A DNA stretch of 64,000 nt, from assembly GCA_016711875.1 (NCBI GenBank), contig JADJSD010000023.1, positions 124,001 to 188,000 on the forward strand. Reading direction: 5' to 3'. The position numbers and the translations under genes are program-made. Of the stretch, positions 16,850 to 25,569 are shown piece after piece (within the stretch, counting starts at the first letter, position 1; each line of letters opens with the position of its first letter). The notes under the pieces were generated by a model, which was not told where the DNA came from, made no database searches, and was given only the letters and a program-made list of their open reading frames with translations. The stretch comes from Betaproteobacteria bacterium (lineage in GTDB: Bacteria; Pseudomonadota; Gammaproteobacteria; Burkholderiales; Usitatibacteraceae).

Positions 16850-17839
16850 ATGACGGCCCGCATTCGACCGATGACCCGCACCCTGGCCGCGCTCGCGGCC
16901 GCGCTTCTCGCCTGGGGCGCCGCGCCCGCCGCGATGGCCCAGGCCTACCCCAACAAGGCGGTGAAGATCCTCGTCGGCTTCGCCCCCGGCGGCGCGATGG
17001 ACATCGTGGCCCGCACGGTCGGCCAGAAGATGGCGGCAGGCCTGGGGCAACCGGTCGTCGTGGACAACAAGCCGGGCGCGGCGAGCAACATCGCCATCCG
17101 GCAGCTCATCGACAGCCCGCCGGACGGCTACACGGTGATGCTGGTGGCCAACGGCCTCACCGCGAACCCCTTCCTCTACACGCAGCAGCCGTTCGATCCC
17201 AACGCGGACGTGGTGCCCATCACGCTCGTCGCGAGGTTGCCGGTGGTGATCGCCGCCAATGCATCCTCGGACCTGACGACGCTCCGGAAGATGATCGACG
17301 CCTCGAAGGCGAAGCCCGGCAGCGTGAACTACGGCTCGCCCGGGAGCGGTTCCACGCCGCACCTGGCGATCGAGCTCTTCGCGCGTTCGGCCGGCATCCA
17401 GCTCACCCACATCCCGTACAAGGGCGGCTCGCCCGCCATCGCCGACGTCCTCGGCGGGCAGCTCCCGCTCGTCGCGGTGAACGCCGTCGAGGTCCTGCCG
17501 CACGTGAAGGCGGGCAAGCTGCGCATCCTGGCGGCCCTGTCCGCCGAGCGCGTCGCGACGCTGCCCGAGGCCCCGACGATCGCCGAATCCGGTTTCGCCG
17601 GGTTCGAGGCGTCGGTGTGGCACGCCTTCATCGCGCCCAAGGGCACGCCGGCCGCCATCGTCGAGAAGCTGCGGGCGGAGATTCACAAGGCGCTCGCGGA
17701 CCCGGAAGTGAAGGAGCGGCTCGCGGGCCTGGGCGCCGTCGTCTCGCCGACGACGCCGCAGGAACTCGGCGCCCTCGTGCGCGGGGAGCACGAACGCTAC
17801 GGCAAGCTCATCCGCGAGGCCGGCATCAAGGCCAACTGA
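16850..17839 (+). CDS. Bug/TctC-family periplasmic substrate-binding protein
   Basis: 329-residue receptor of the tripartite tricarboxylate transporter type, binding organic acids in the periplasm. Signal peptide ends near AAPAAMAQA (about residue 32), followed by the family opening YPNKAVKILVGFAPGGAMD and the THIPYKGGSPAIADVLGG segment. The stop is TGA at 17837. TctA/TctB membrane parts are absent from the window, as often in Bug-rich genomes. Its place after ligJ suggests a ligand in aromatic or tricarboxylic acid catabolism; this is inference. Confidence 0.92.
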   Translation: MTARIRPMTRTLAALAAALLAWGAAPAAMAQAYPNKAVKILVGFAPGGAMDIVARTVGQKMAAGLGQPVVVDNKPGAASNIAIRQLIDSPPDGYTVMLVANGLTANPFLYTQQPFDPNADVVPITLVARLPVVIAANASSDLTTLRKMIDASKAKPGSVNYGSPGSGSTPHLAIELFARSAGIQLTHIPYKGGSPAIADVLGGQLPLVAVNAVEVLPHVKAGKLRILAALSAERVATLPEAPTIAESGFAGFEASVWHAFIAPKGTPAAIVEKLRAEIHKALADPEVKERLAGLGAVVSPTTPQELGALVRGEHERYGKLIREAGIKAN

Positions 17840-17918
17840 GCGGGGCGTTCGCGGGGCGGGCGGAGTCGCGGCACGCCCGCATCGCCGGGACACGAGAATC
17901 GCGCGGTATGATCGCCGC

Positions 17919-18638
17919 ATGCCGACCCTGCGCCTACGCGAAGCGCTTCTCTTCGCCGCCGATGCGTTCGCCGCCGCCCTGCTGCCCGCCACATGGACGC
18001 CTGCGTTGCGTGTCGCCGTGGCGCGACAGGTTTCGCAGGCGGCCGTCGCCATCCTGCCCGTCTTCCTCGCGGCCACGGTCGTCCTCGCGGCGATCGTGGT
18101 CCGCGTCGTGGGCCAGTCGGCCCGCGATTTCGGCCTCTCGCAATACGCCACAGAACTCTTCGCGCGCGTCGTCGTGCTCGAACTCGTCCCGCTTTTCGTC
18201 GCGCTGTTTGTCCTGCTGCGCTCCGGCGCGCCCTTCGCGACGGATATCGCCCTCGAGCGGCAGGCGGGCCGGCCCCTGGACCGCGACGCGACGCTGGGCC
18301 GGGGCATCGGGATCGCCCTGGCCATCCTCGCCCTCGCGGCGCTCTCCGCCGCCACGGCGCTCGTGGCCGCCTACGGCAGCCTGTACGGGTTCTCGCCCTG
18401 GGGGCAGGACGCCTTCGCGCGCGCCATCGGCAACGTGTTCTCGCCGGTGGTCCTCGGGGGCCTCGCGATCAAGTCCCTCCTATTCGCCGTGGCGGTCGCG
18501 GCACTGCCGGCGTGGTCGAGCCTCTCCGCGCCGGCCTCGCCGCATGCCGTGTCCGAGGCGGCACCACGCGCCCTCGTGCGTGCCTTCGTCGTCCTCGCGT
18601 TCGTCGAAGGCGTCGCCGTCGCCGTGAGCTACGCCTGA
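17919..18638 (+). CDS. MlaE-family ABC transporter permease
   Basis: 239-residue inner-membrane permease of the lipid-trafficking MlaE type, with about five hydrophobic segments. The conserved core LFARVVVLELVPLFVALFVL matches the MlaE ...RELgPvlta... motif, though more diverged than housekeeping MlaE. It is followed five bases later by an MCE protein and then a lipoprotein, so the three likely form one lipid (or hydrophobic compound) transport unit between membranes. The ATPase partner normally encoded beside it is missing here. Confidence 0.75.
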   Translation: MPTLRLREALLFAADAFAAALLPATWTPALRVAVARQVSQAAVAILPVFLAATVVLAAIVVRVVGQSARDFGLSQYATELFARVVVLELVPLFVALFVLLRSGAPFATDIALERQAGRPLDRDATLGRGIGIALAILALAALSAATALVAAYGSLYGFSPWGQDAFARAIGNVFSPVVLGGLAIKSLLFAVAVAALPAWSSLSAPASPHAVSEAAPRALVRAFVVLAFVEGVAVAVSYA

Positions 18639-18643
18639 ACCCC

Positions 18644-19612
18644 ATGGACGAGCCCTTGCCCGCCGGCCCCCCGAACGAACGCCGCGCCCTCGCGATGCTG
18701 GCGTTCTCCGCGATGGTCATCGTGGCGTTCGTGGTCTACGCGCTGCACGGCCGCGGCGCCTTCGAGCAGACGCAGCGCCTCGTGCTCATGGCCGAGGACG
18801 GCGCGGGCGTGAGCGTGGGCATGGATCTCACCTATGCCGGCTTTCCCGTGGGCCGGGTGCAGCGCATCGAGCTCGACGAGGGCGGCAAGGCGCGCATCGA
18901 GATCGAAGTGCCGCGCAAGGATTCGAAGTGGCTGCGGGCCTCGAGCGTCTTCACGCTGGAGCGCAACCTGGTCGGCGGCGCGCGCCTTCGCGCCTTCACC
19001 GGCGACCTGAACGACAAGCCCCTGCCCGAAGGCGCCGTGCGGCCCGTCCTTCGCGGCGACGCCACGGAGGAACTGCCGGCCATCGTGGCCTCGCTCAAGC
19101 GCCTGCTCGGCAACCTCGAGCGCATCACCGCCGAGGACGGCAACCTGGACACGAGCCTCGCGAACGTTCGCGGGCTCACGGCCAGGCTTTCCGGGCCGAA
19201 GGGCGCGCTCGGCATCGCGCTCGGCGGGGACGCGGAGGCCGCCAAGGTGATCTCGGCCATCGACCGGGCGAACGCGCTCCTCGCCTCGCTGGAGAAGCTC
19301 TCGACGCGACTGGACGGCGCGGTGCAGAAGGCCGACGCGAAGCTGCTGGGCGAAGGCGGCGTCGCGGACGAGGCGAAGGCCTCGCTCGCGCAGCTCAAGG
19401 CGGCCATCGCCGACGCGCGAGAAAGCCTGAAGAAGGTGGACCTCATCCTTGCCGACGCGCAGAAGATCGCCGGCAACGCGAAGTCGGCCTCGCAGGATCT
19501 CGATGTGCTGCGCGCCGAAGTCGACGCGAGCCTTCGCAAGCTCAACGCCCTCGTCGACGATCTCAATCGCCGCTGGCCCTTCTCGCGCGAGAAGGAGGTG
19601 AAGCTCCCATGA
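18644..19612 (+). CDS. MCE-domain (MlaD-like) substrate-binding protein
   Basis: 322-residue membrane-anchored protein. One N-terminal transmembrane helix (about 14-33), then an MCE domain (about 43-125, including GAGVSVGMDLTYAGFPVGRV), then a long helical, Ala/Lys/Leu-rich C-terminal region (about 135-310) likely to form a coiled-coil channel across the periplasm. Partner of the permease upstream. The stop overlaps the lipoprotein start (ATGA). Confidence 0.88.
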   Translation: MDEPLPAGPPNERRALAMLAFSAMVIVAFVVYALHGRGAFEQTQRLVLMAEDGAGVSVGMDLTYAGFPVGRVQRIELDEGGKARIEIEVPRKDSKWLRASSVFTLERNLVGGARLRAFTGDLNDKPLPEGAVRPVLRGDATEELPAIVASLKRLLGNLERITAEDGNLDTSLANVRGLTARLSGPKGALGIALGGDAEAAKVISAIDRANALLASLEKLSTRLDGAVQKADAKLLGEGGVADEAKASLAQLKAAIADARESLKKVDLILADAQKIAGNAKSASQDLDVLRAEVDASLRKLNALVDDLNRRWPFSREKEVKLP

Positions 19613-20247
19613 GGAAAGCCTGGCTCGTTCCCGCCGTCCTGCTGTTCGCCGGTTGCGCGAGCAAGCCGCCGCCCACCTGGCAGGCGGACGCGCACGGCTC
19701 GCTCGAGCGCTACAGCACGGCGTACCTCGCGGGCGACGCGCGCGTCGCGCAGGCGGAATTCGCGCGCGCGCGAAGCGGTCTCGCGTCGGCCGGGCGGGCG
19801 GACCTCGTCGCGCGGGCCGAGCTCGTGCGGTGCGCGGCGGCCGTGGCGAGCCTGGAATTCGGCGCCTGCCCGGGTTTCGAGGCGATCCGCGCCGACGCGC
19901 CCCTCGACGAGCAGGCCTACGCGGCGTGGCTCGCCGGCAAGGCGAGTTCGGACGACATCTCGCGATTGCCCGTGCACCACCGGGCCGTGGCGCTCGGCAA
20001 TGCCGAGGCCCTGCCGGACATCGAGGACCCCTTCGCGCGCCTCGTCGCGGCCGGCGTCCTGATGCGCACGAATCGCGCGACACCCGCGAGCATCGTCATC
20101 GCAGTCGACACGGCCTCTGTCCAGGGCTGGCGTCGTCCGCTTCTCGCCTGGCTCGGGGTGCAGAAGCAGCGGGCGGAGCAGGCGGGTGACACGGCGGCGG
20201 CCGAGGCCATCGGCCGGCGCATCAGGCTCGTGGGCGGCGAGCGGTAG
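19609..20247 (+). CDS. Lipoprotein of unknown function in the MCE transport operon
   Basis: 212-residue lipoprotein: signal peptide with lipobox LFAGC (Cys16). The mature part is alpha-helical and rich in Ala/Arg; no family is recognised. It does not look like PqiC-type auxiliary lipoproteins. Translational coupling (ATGA) to the MCE gene suggests it is the outer-membrane-side component of that transporter. It converges on the proline-rich gene with only six bases between stops. Confidence 0.75.
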   Translation: MRKAWLVPAVLLFAGCASKPPPTWQADAHGSLERYSTAYLAGDARVAQAEFARARSGLASAGRADLVARAELVRCAAAVASLEFGACPGFEAIRADAPLDEQAYAAWLAGKASSDDISRLPVHHRAVALGNAEALPDIEDPFARLVAAGVLMRTNRATPASIVIAVDTASVQGWRRPLLAWLGVQKQRAEQAGDTAAAEAIGRRIRLVGGER

Positions 20248-20253
20248 CGAGCC

Positions 20254-21615
20254 TCACCACCTGCACGCCGTTTCCCCGAACGAGTTCCACACCATCGGCG
20301 CGATCGCGAGCAGGCCGAGCGCCTTGTAGGCCTTGAGGCACTCCGGCTTGATCGCGCCCTCGAGGGCCAGTTCCTCCTTCGACTTCCTGGGCTCCGGCGT
20401 CGGCATCGGAAAGCCGTAGGGCGAGCGTCCGCTGCCCTCGCGCCCCACCTGTCGAGCCCGTGCCCGCGCGGCATCCAGGTCGATGCGCGGCCCGCTCCCG
20501 GTGGGCAGCTCCGGCGCGCTCTCCCGCCGGGGCATCTCGAAGCGGGGCGTCGATCCCGGGGCTTCCCAGGGCTCGCGGTCCGTCCGCGTCCCCGTCGAAT
20601 CGCGATCGCGCGCGGGGGGAGCGGTTGGCGCCACCTCGACGGCCGGCGGCAGGGTCGTGGCCGAGTCGACGCGCGAAGGCGGCAAGCGCTCGAGGAGCGG
20701 CGGCGTCTGCACCGCGGGAATCTCCACGGGCTGCACGGCCACGGGCGGGGGCAGGCTCGGCAGCACGCGCGAGGGCGTGATGAGCGGCATGGCGGGCACG
20801 CTCACCTCGGGCACGGTGACCGCTTCCACTTCGACGGGCGGCGCGAGCTTCGGCTCCACACGCGTGGGCGCGATCTTCTGCAACGCCGGCGCCGCGACTT
20901 CCGGAATCGTCACGGCCTCGACTTCCACCGACGGCGCGAGTTTCGGTTCCACGCGCGAAGGCGCGATCCTCGGAAGCGTCGGGGCCGTCACCTCCGGGAT
21001 CTTCACTGCTTCGATCTCGACCGTCGGCGCGAGGCGCGGCTCGACGCGGCTCGGCGCGAGGGGCTTCATCGGCGAGACCTCGATCTCGGGCACGACCACG
21101 GCCTCGATCGGCGCCTTGGGCGCGAGATCGCCGCGAAAGCGCGAAGGCGCGACCGGTTCGAGGAGCGGGGTGGCGATGGCCGGCGCCTCGGGAACCACCG
21201 GCGCGGGCGTGGGCGGCGGCGCCTCGACCTTCGGCGCGGTGGGCGAGGGCGCGGTCATGAGCGGCGGTGTGGGCGTCGCGGGTTCGCGTGGGGCGGGCGC
21301 GGCCGCGGCGGGCTCGGGCGGTTGCGCCGATACGGGGGCCGGCGGCGGGACGGGTGCGGCCGTTTCACTGGGCGCGGCGGCCTTGCCCGGGCGGGCGGGG
21401 CGCTCGCGGTCGGGCCGGGCGCTCGCCAGGTTCTCGAGCAGGGGCCCGCGGATCGTCACGCTCATCGAGCCCCAGAGCGCCCGCGCGTCCTGCGACCCGC
21501 CGCCTCCCGGCTGGGCGAACAGCAGGATCAGGATCGCGTGCGCCAGCATCGACAGCGCGACGAAGCGCGCGATCGAGGGCCTGCGGTCGTAGACGGAGAG
21601 GGTACGGCGCTTCAA
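20254..21615 (-). CDS. Proline-rich TonB-like envelope protein with 31-residue repeats
   Basis: 453 residues. One N-terminal membrane helix (about 17-34) is followed by a Pro/Ala-rich periplasmic region (about 80-330) and a conserved-looking C-terminal segment (about 420-453) ending in a C..K..GLLAIAP...ETACRW pattern, with two cysteines that could pair. Residues 156-318 hold five tandem repeats of about 31 residues of the form APSRVEPKLAP-VEVEAV-IPEV-AP, plus a partial sixth. The layout (anchor, extended proline rod, small C-terminal domain) resembles TonB, but no TonB C-terminal domain is recognisable and no ExbBD is nearby. Function unknown. Confidence 0.8.
   Translation of the reverse strand: MKRRTLSVYDRRPSIARFVALSMLAHAILILLFAQPGGGGSQDARALWGSMSVTIRGPLLENLASARPDRERPARPGKAAAPSETAAPVPPPAPVSAQPPEPAAAAPAPREPATPTPPLMTAPSPTAPKVEAPPPTPAPVVPEAPAIATPLLEPVAPSRFRGDLAPKAPIEAVVVPEIEVSPMKPLAPSRVEPRLAPTVEIEAVKIPEVTAPTLPRIAPSRVEPKLAPSVEVEAVTIPEVAAPALQKIAPTRVEPKLAPPVEVEAVTVPEVSVPAMPLITPSRVLPSLPPPVAVQPVEIPAVQTPPLLERLPPSRVDSATTLPPAVEVAPTAPPARDRDSTGTRTDREPWEAPGSTPRFEMPRRESAPELPTGSGPRIDLDAARARARQVGREGSGRSPYGFPMPTPEPRKSKEELALEGAIKPECLKAYKALGLLAIAPMVWNSFGETACRW
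20626..21150 (-). repeat. Tandem in-frame repeats (~93 bp) in the proline-rich gene
   Basis: Coding repeats of about 93 bases encode the 31-residue units starting at residues 156, 187, 218, 249 and 280. Units 2-4 are nearly identical in protein; unit 1 and units 5-6 are more diverged, as expected of expansion from the middle. Copy number could vary by slippage or recombination. Confidence 0.75.
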
Positions 21616-21722
21616 GGGCGGGGAGGGGGACGGCGGGGCGGCTAGAATGCCGCAAGACCCGAAGCCTACCGGGGGGGCCCCGCCGCCTCAAGCACCGGGC
21701 AGACATCGAACCGGAAGGAAGC

Positions 21723-22829
21723 ATGGCGTACGACGTGGACTGCGTGGTGGTCGGAGCCGGGGTGGTCGGCCTCGCCCTGGCTCGCGAAAGGGCCCTCGCC
21801 GGCCGCGAGGTGCTGGTGGCCGAGGCCGCGAAGGGCATCGGCACCGAGACGAGCTCGCGCAACTCCGAGGTGATCCACGCGGGCCTCTACTACCCGGCGG
21901 ACAGCCTCAAGGCGCGGCTGTGCGTCGAGGGCAAGGCGATGCTGTACGCCTACTGCGCCGAGCGAGGCATCGCGCACCGACGCCTGGGCAAGCTGCTGGT
22001 CGCGTCGAGTCCCGCGCAGGTGGGCGTCATCGACGAGATCATCGCCAGGGGAAACGCCAACGGCGTCACGGACCTCGTGCGCCTCACGAAGGCCGAGGCG
22101 CTCGCGATGGAACCGGCGCTCAACGTCGAGGCGGCGATCCACTCGCCTTCCACCGGCATCGTCGACAGCCACGCCCTCATGCTCGCGTTGCAGGGCGACG
22201 CGCAGAACGCGGGCGCCGCGTTCGCCTTCGCGACGCCGATGACGGGTGGAAGGGTGCGACCGGCCGGCGGCTTCGAGCTCGATTTCGGCGGCGAGGAAGC
22301 GATGAGCCTCACGTGCCGCGAGCTCGTCATCGCTGCGGGAAACGGTGCGCCGGGGCTCGCGCGCGCGATCGAGGGGGTGCCCGAGGCGACGGTGCCTCGC
22401 GCGTACCTCGCCAAGGGCAACTACTTCACGCTGCGCGGCCGTCCGCCGTTTTCGCGCCTCGTGTATCCGGTGCCCGAGCCCGGCGGGCTGGGCATCCACC
22501 TCACGCTCGACCTGGGCGGCCAGGCGCGCTTCGGACCGGACGTGGAGTGGGTGGAATCGATGGACTATCCCGTGGACCCACGCCGCGCCGAACGCTTCTA
22601 TCCCGCGATCCGGCACTACTGGCCGGACCTGCCCGAAGGATCGCTCGAGCCGGGCTATTCGGGCATCCGCCCCAAGATCGCGGCGCCGGGCGAGCCCGCC
22701 GCCGACTTCCGCATCGACGGGCCCGAGGCCCACGGCGTGCCGGGGCTCGTCGCGCTCTACGGCATCGAGTCGCCGGGGCTCACGGCCTCGCTCGCGATCG
22801 CGCGATACGCGGCGCAGCTGCTCGACTAG
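21723..22829 (+). CDS. FAD-dependent oxidoreductase, L-2-hydroxyglutarate dehydrogenase-like
   Basis: 368-residue DAO-superfamily flavoprotein. The FAD-binding VVVGAGVVGLALARE lies at the N-terminus (residues 8-22), followed by the family segment SSRNSEVIHAGLYYP and a C-terminal GIESPGLTASLAIARY that closes the flavin site. The relatives oxidise 2-hydroxyacids, feeding electrons to the quinone pool. The ATG at 21723 is preceded by GGAAG. It diverges from the proline-rich gene and converges on the dehydratase gene. Substrate is likely a 2-hydroxyacid but not proven. Confidence 0.85.
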   Translation: MAYDVDCVVVGAGVVGLALARERALAGREVLVAEAAKGIGTETSSRNSEVIHAGLYYPADSLKARLCVEGKAMLYAYCAERGIAHRRLGKLLVASSPAQVGVIDEIIARGNANGVTDLVRLTKAEALAMEPALNVEAAIHSPSTGIVDSHALMLALQGDAQNAGAAFAFATPMTGGRVRPAGGFELDFGGEEAMSLTCRELVIAAGNGAPGLARAIEGVPEATVPRAYLAKGNYFTLRGRPPFSRLVYPVPEPGGLGIHLTLDLGGQARFGPDVEWVESMDYPVDPRRAERFYPAIRHYWPDLPEGSLEPGYSGIRPKIAAPGEPAADFRIDGPEAHGVPGLVALYGIESPGLTASLAIARYAAQLLD

Positions 22830-22838
22830 CGCTTCGCG

Positions 22839-24566
22839 TCAGGGCGCGGGCGGGCGCAGGAAGTCGAAGTCCACGCCCAGGTCGGCCTGCGTCACCGAAT
22901 CGAGGAAGAGCTTGCGGTAGCCGCGCGGCGCCGTGGGCGAGGTGACGGGCGCATCGGCCCGGCGCCGGGCCATTTCCGCCTCGTCCACCAGCAGGTCGAA
23001 GCGCCGCGCCGGCACGTCCAGGCGGATGCGATCGCCGTTGCGCACGTAGGCCAGGGGGCCGCCCACGGCGGCTTCGGGCGTCACGTGCAGCACGATGGTG
23101 CCGGCCGCCGTGCCGCTCATGCGCCCGTCGGAGATGCGCACCATGTCCTTCACGCCCGCACGCGCGAGCTTCTTCGGGATCGGCAGGAGCCCGGCTTCCG
23201 GCATGCCCGGCGCGCCCTTGGGGCCGATGCGCTTCAACACCAGCATGTCGTCCGCCGTTACGTCGAGGTCGTCGCGGTCGATGCGCGCGGCGAGGTCGGC
23301 CGCGTCCTCGAAGACCACCGCACGCCCTTCGTGCCGCATGAGACGCGGGTCGGCAGCCGACTGCTTGATGATCGCGCCGCCGGGCGCGAGGTTGCCGCGC
23401 AGCACGGCGATGCCGCCCTGCGGGTAGATGGGATTCGCCATCGGGCGGATGACTTCCTGCGGGAAGCCCGGGCCCGAGGCCTCGATCTCCTCGCCGAGCG
23501 TGCGGCCCGTGACGGTGAGCGCATCGAGGTGCAGCAGGGGCTTCAGTTCGCGCAGCAGCGCGGGGACGCCGCCGGCCGCGTCGAAGTCCTCCATGTAGAA
23601 GCTGCCCGAAGGCTTCAGGTCGACTAGCACGGGTGTCTCGCGGCCCAGGGCGTCCAGGCGGGCGAGGTCCACCGGGATGCCCAGCCGCCCCGCGACGGCG
23701 GTGAGGTGGATCACGGCATTGGTGGAGCCGCCGATGGCGAGGAGGGCACGCAGCGCGTTCTCGACCGACTTCGGCGTGATGACCTGCGAGGGCGTGATCT
23801 TCGAGGTGCCCAGCGCGACGGCCGCCGTGCCCGTGCGCTCCGCCGCGCGGATGCGGTCCGCGGTCACGGCCGGCGGCGAGGCGCTGCCGGGCAGCGACAT
23901 GCCCAGGGCCTCGGTCACGATGGCCATGGAACTCGCCGTGCCCATCACCGAGCAGGTGCCCACGCTCGGCACGAGCTTGTCGTTCACGCCGGCGATGGTG
24001 GCCTCGTCGATCTCGCCGGCGCGATAGCGCGCCCAGTAGCGGCGGCAGTCCGTGCAGGCGCCCACGCGCGTGCCTTCGTGCGAGCCGGTGAGCATGGAGC
24101 CGGTCACGAGCTGGATCGCCGGCACGTCGGCCGAGGCCGCGCCCATGAGCTGCGCGGGAACCGTCTTGTCGCAGCCGCCGATCATCACCACGGAATCCAT
24201 GGGCTGCGCGCGGATCATCTCCTCCGTGTCCATCGACATGAGGTTGCGCAGGTACATGCTGGTCGGGTGCGAGAAGCTCTCGTGCAGCGAGATCGTCGGG
24301 AAGCGCACCGGCAGGCCCCCGGCGAGCATCACGCCGCGCGAGACGGCCTCGACCAGTTCACGGGCGTTGCCGTGGCAGGGGTTGTAGGCGCTGCCGGTGT
24401 CGATGATGCCGACCACCGTGCGGCCGAGCGCCTCGTCGGTGTAGCCCGCGCCCTTGATGAACGCCTTGCGCAGGAAGAGCGAGAAGCCCGCATCGCCGTA
24501 GTTCGTGAGGCCGCGCGAGAGGCCGGTGGCGGGGGGCTTGCCGGGGATATCGGAATCTTTCGACAT
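22839..24566 (-). CDS. IlvD/Edd-family dehydratase (sugar-acid dehydratase-like)
   Basis: 575-residue iron-sulfur dehydratase. The three cluster cysteines are Cys64 (NPCHGN), Cys132 (GGCDKT) and Cys205 (GTCSVMGT); Lys134 corresponds to the carbamylated metal-ligand lysine of the pentonate dehydratases. The pattern is closer to arabinonate-type dehydratases than to housekeeping dihydroxyacid dehydratase. It would turn a 2,3-dihydroxyacid into a 2-keto-3-deoxy acid. It follows a Bug receptor gene by 11 bases on the same strand, suggesting uptake and dehydration of the same sugar acid. Confidence 0.88.
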   Translation of the reverse strand: MSKDSDIPGKPPATGLSRGLTNYGDAGFSLFLRKAFIKGAGYTDEALGRTVVGIIDTGSAYNPCHGNARELVEAVSRGVMLAGGLPVRFPTISLHESFSHPTSMYLRNLMSMDTEEMIRAQPMDSVVMIGGCDKTVPAQLMGAASADVPAIQLVTGSMLTGSHEGTRVGACTDCRRYWARYRAGEIDEATIAGVNDKLVPSVGTCSVMGTASSMAIVTEALGMSLPGSASPPAVTADRIRAAERTGTAAVALGTSKITPSQVITPKSVENALRALLAIGGSTNAVIHLTAVAGRLGIPVDLARLDALGRETPVLVDLKPSGSFYMEDFDAAGGVPALLRELKPLLHLDALTVTGRTLGEEIEASGPGFPQEVIRPMANPIYPQGGIAVLRGNLAPGGAIIKQSAADPRLMRHEGRAVVFEDAADLAARIDRDDLDVTADDMLVLKRIGPKGAPGMPEAGLLPIPKKLARAGVKDMVRISDGRMSGTAAGTIVLHVTPEAAVGGPLAYVRNGDRIRLDVPARRFDLLVDEAEMARRRADAPVTSPTAPRGYRKLFLDSVTQADLGVDFDFLRPPAP

Positions 24567-24577
24567 GGTCTCGGGGC

Positions 24578-25543
24578 CTATTGGGGGACGACGCCCGCGT
24601 CGCGGATCACCTTCGTCCAGCGGGCATTCTCGCTGCGCATGTACGACCCGAATTCGGCGGGCGTCATGTCGCGGATCTCGGCGCCCTCGTCGACGAGCCG
24701 CTTGCGGATGGCCGGGTCGGCGAGCGTGGCGGTGACGGCGGCGTGCATCTTCTGCACCACCTCGGCCGGCAGCCCCTTCGGGCCGACGAAGCCGGTCCAC
24801 GTGCCGACGTCGAAATCGGCGAGCCCCTGCTCGATGAGCGTCGGGACTTCCGGCACCGCCGAGTTGCGTTCGCGCGCGGCGAGTGCGACGCCGCGCACCT
24901 TGCCCCCGCGGATCTGCGGCACCACCGCCGGCAGCGTGGCGAAGGAAAGCTGCGCCTCGCCCGAGATGACGGCGAGCACCGAGGGCGAGCCGCCCTTGTA
25001 GGGCACGTGGGTGATGGTCGTACCCAGCGCGCGCACGAGCAATTCGCCCGAGAGGTGGCCGGGCGAGCCGATGCCGGAGGACGCGTAGAAGGTCGGCGTC
25101 TTCGTCGCGAGGGCCTTCAGTTCGGCGGGCGTGCGGAACGTCGTCTGCGTCGAGCCGATGAGGATCATCGGGTAGGAGGCGATCATCGCGATCGGCGTGA
25201 AGTCGTCGATCGGGTGGAACTTGCGCGTCTTGTAGAGGCCCGGGTTGATCGCGTGCACCGCGACCGTCGTCATGAAGAGCGTGTAGCCGTCGGACGGGGC
25301 CTGCATCATGAGCTCGGCCGCGAGGTCACCCGCGCCGCCGGGCTTGTTCTCGATGACGATCGGCTGGCCGAGGCGCTCGCCGAGCTTGGCCGCCATCACG
25401 CGCGCGACGACGTCCGTGGAGCCGCCCGCGGCATAGCCGATGAAGATCTTCACGGGCTTCTCGGGCCAGGCGGCCTGCGCGGGTCCGGTGGCGGCCGCGA
25501 GGGTGGCGAGGGCGGCGATCGCGAGGCGAAGGCGGGGGATCAT
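24578..25543 (-). CDS. Bug/TctC-family periplasmic substrate-binding protein
   Basis: 321-residue receptor: signal peptide ending near GPAQAAW (about residue 23), then PEKPVKIFIGYAAGGSTDVV and THVPYKGGSPSVLAVISGE. The ATG at 25543 has a good upstream AGGAGAG. It is the third gene of the minus-strand unit CoA-transferase-crotonase-receptor-dehydratase, so its ligand probably feeds that pathway. Confidence 0.92.
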   Translation of the reverse strand: MIPRLRLAIAALATLAAATGPAQAAWPEKPVKIFIGYAAGGSTDVVARVMAAKLGERLGQPIVIENKPGGAGDLAAELMMQAPSDGYTLFMTTVAVHAINPGLYKTRKFHPIDDFTPIAMIASYPMILIGSTQTTFRTPAELKALATKTPTFYASSGIGSPGHLSGELLVRALGTTITHVPYKGGSPSVLAVISGEAQLSFATLPAVVPQIRGGKVRGVALAARERNSAVPEVPTLIEQGLADFDVGTWTGFVGPKGLPAEVVQKMHAAVTATLADPAIRKRLVDEGAEIRDMTPAEFGSYMRSENARWTKVIRDAGVVPQ

Positions 25544-25569
25544 GGTCGTCTCTCCTGTCGGGGTTCGCG

